In this document: positions 4,468 through 5,469 of the stretch, piece by piece
How positions within the stretch are numbered: position 1 is the first letter of the stretch
How the letters are laid out: each line of letters starts with the position of its first letter
Source of the DNA: CAJCIY01 sp036379355
Lineage (GTDB): Bacteria; Actinomycetota; Actinomycetes; Mycobacteriales; CAJCIY01
Direction of reading: 5' to 3'
Assembly (NCBI GenBank): GCA_036379355.1
Contig: DASVGV010000129.1
Location: 1 to 5,469, forward strand
Length of the DNA stretch: 5,469 nt
Made by a program: the position numbers and the translations under genes
The notes under the pieces: model-generated
Databases searched by the model: none
What the model was told of the DNA's origin: nothing
The model's input: only the letters and a program-made list of their open reading frames with translations

Positions 4468-5340
4468 TCACGCGTTTGCGGAGAGAAACGCCCGCGCCTC
4501 CTCCTGCACGGTGGCCGCGTCCGGGTGCGCGTAGAATGCGAGATGCGTTCCGCGGTCCATCACGATCAGACGGCTGTGCGGCAGCGCGTCGCGCGCCGAG
4601 TAGCTGAAGTCGATGGTGGCGTCGCTGTCCGCGTTCCCGTGGATGAGGAGCACCGGGCAGCTCACGCGTTCGAGCTCCAAGGAGTCGATCGCCGCGAAGT
4701 TCGCCACATCGTTCTGCCAGCCGGCCCGACGGCCGCCGATGAAGCTCACCGTCGTAGCGAACGCCAGCACCGCCGCACGCTGCGCTGGGTCCGCGAGGAC
4801 CGCGGCGACCTGTGCCTTCAGTTCCTCGCGCCGGAGCGCGCCTTCACTGGCGAGCGCCCCCTCGACCACCTGGTTCGGGAGGCGACGGGCCAGGAATCGG
4901 ACCAGCCCGTTGCCGGCGGCGCTGCCGAACAGAAGCCGCTCCGACAACGGCGGCGCGGCAGCCACCCATCGCGTACTGAGGGCCGCTACCTCGATCAGCG
5001 AGGAGACCCGCTCGGGATGCCGCACAGCGAGGCGGTACGAGGAAGGTCCGCCGCCCGACCAGGCAAGCACGCCGACACGATCCACACCCAGCGCGTCGAG
5101 CAGCGCCGCGAACAGGTCGGCCTCGCCGTCGATGGAGGGATCGGCCGGGAGTGGCGTGCCGAGATATCCCGGGCGGGAGAGCGCAATCGTGCGGAACCGG
5201 TCTACCGGCAGGAATCGACCCATCGCCCGCCCGGCGTCGACGCCGCCGGGACTGCCGTGCACCACCAGCACCGGAGTCCCGCTGCCACGGTCCTCGATCT
5301 CGACATTTCCCACGGCGGTGCTCACAATCCGTGTACTCAT
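4468..5340 (-). CDS. Alpha/beta-fold hydrolase
   Basis: This 290-residue protein has the classic alpha/beta-hydrolase order. A core strand leads into VLVVHGSPGG (24-33), whose HG forms the oxyanion-hole turn, followed by SRPGYLGTPL (55-64). The nucleophile elbow is LAWSGGG with Ser95; the first position of the usual G-x-S-x-G is Ala. A helical cap follows (about 125-215), then LLIHGNADSD with probable acid Asp238, and DRGTHLAF with catalytic His266. The triad is complete, so the enzyme should be active, but the substrate (ester, lactone, epoxide or haloalkane in this superfamily) cannot be told. There is no signal peptide, so it is probably cytoplasmic. The ATG at 5340 has only a weak upstream site; a leaderless or weakly translated message is possible. 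It converges on the sigma/YCII module and is transcribed from its own promoter in the 91-bp gap to the right, so it is probably not part of the regulon. Confidence 0.93.
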   Translation of the reverse strand: MSTRIVSTAVGNVEIEDRGSGTPVLVVHGSPGGVDAGRAMGRFLPVDRFRTIALSRPGYLGTPLPADPSIDGEADLFAALLDALGVDRVGVLAWSGGGPSSYRLAVRHPERVSSLIEVAALSTRWVAAAPPLSERLLFGSAAGNGLVRFLARRLPNQVVEGALASEGALRREELKAQVAAVLADPAQRAAVLAFATTVSFIGGRRAGWQNDVANFAAIDSLELERVSCPVLLIHGNADSDATIDFSYSARDALPHSRLIVMDRGTHLAFYAHPDAATVQEEARAFLSANA

Positions 5341-5431
5341 CTGGCGAGCATGTCAGCCCGGTGACCGTCGAGCCGCCTCGCCGCCACCACCGCGCGCCAT
5401 CCCCCGCATCCCCACACCGGAGGGACACGCC
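5341..5431. other. Divergent intergenic region
   Basis: This 91-bp gap separates the hydrolase start (minus) from the gene starting at 5432 (plus), so promoters for both should lie here. A CGTCGA at 5366-5371 resembles the -35 box of the sigma-dependent promoters, but no CGTA follows at the right distance. I see no other clear boxes or operator. Confidence 0.5.
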
Positions 5432-5469
5432 ATGACCAGCACCGAGGAGATCGCCGACGGCATCTACCG
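5432..5469 (+). CDS. Partial CDS, possibly an MBL-fold metallo-hydrolase
   Basis: An ATG at 5432 has GGAGGG (5419-5424) seven bases upstream, a good ribosome site. Only 12 full codons fit in the window, giving MTSTEEIADGIY. A short Ser/Thr/Glu opening followed by E-I-A-D-G-I-Y is typical of the first strand of metallo-beta-lactamase-fold hydrolases, where ADGIYR leads into the core. The His-rich metal site would lie beyond the window, so the family is a guess from the first residues, while the existence of a gene start is well supported. Confidence 0.55.
   Translation, partial: MTSTEEIADGIY

Noticed and set aside
5366..5371. CGTCGA as a sigma-dependent promoter for the gene starting at 5432
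   Set aside because: The sequence 17 bases further on has no CGTA-like -10 element.

Overview
The window is GC-rich, uses GTG starts freely and has purine-rich Shine-Dalgarno sites. Its gene families (an ECF sigma factor with a long C-terminal extension next to YCII/DGPF proteins, HSL-type hydrolases, a tRNA-Arg with CCT anticodon and acceptor 3' strand CGGGGGC) point to a high-GC actinobacterium. The genus cannot be decided from the sequence alone.

Left edge (1-646). Bases 54-97 are the 3' half of a tRNA-Arg(CCT), running from the anticodon loop to the discriminator base. No matching 5' half lies upstream. This is the usual scar of a tRNA-targeted integrative element: positions 1-53, of visibly lower GC, would be the end of the element, and everything to the right would be chromosome. 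A 15-bp tandem duplication of the acceptor end follows directly. The next 500 bases hold no gene I can identify, only a weak coding-like minus-strand segment.

Minus-strand block (647-1997). An intact HSL-family alpha/beta hydrolase (966-1997) is followed on the same strand by the front half of a VOC/glyoxalase-fold gene. That gene has a one-base frameshift and has lost its 3' half, so it is a pseudogene decaying towards the tRNA scar.

Divergent spacer (1998-2372). It holds a coding-like minus-strand stretch, a possible N-terminal remnant of a second ECF sigma factor, and an ECF-type promoter.

Sigma/YCII module (2295-4441, plus strand). A YCII/DGPF protein gene, an ECF42-like sigma factor with a long C-terminal TPR-like extension, and a second YCII/DGPF gene form a compact module. 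Near-identical promoter elements (YGTCGW, 17 bases, CGTA) lie in front of both YCII genes, one before the first gene and one just after the sigma stop codon. This predicts that the sigma factor activates its own operon and the downstream YCII gene. The arrangement fits the described ECF42 group, so the module is known in type; its physiological substrate is not.

Right end (4442-5469). A second alpha/beta hydrolase (4468-5340, minus) converges on the YCII gene across a 26-bp gap containing a GC-rich hairpin. A further gene begins on the plus strand at 5432 and runs off the window; its first 12 codons resemble the start of MBL-fold hydrolases.
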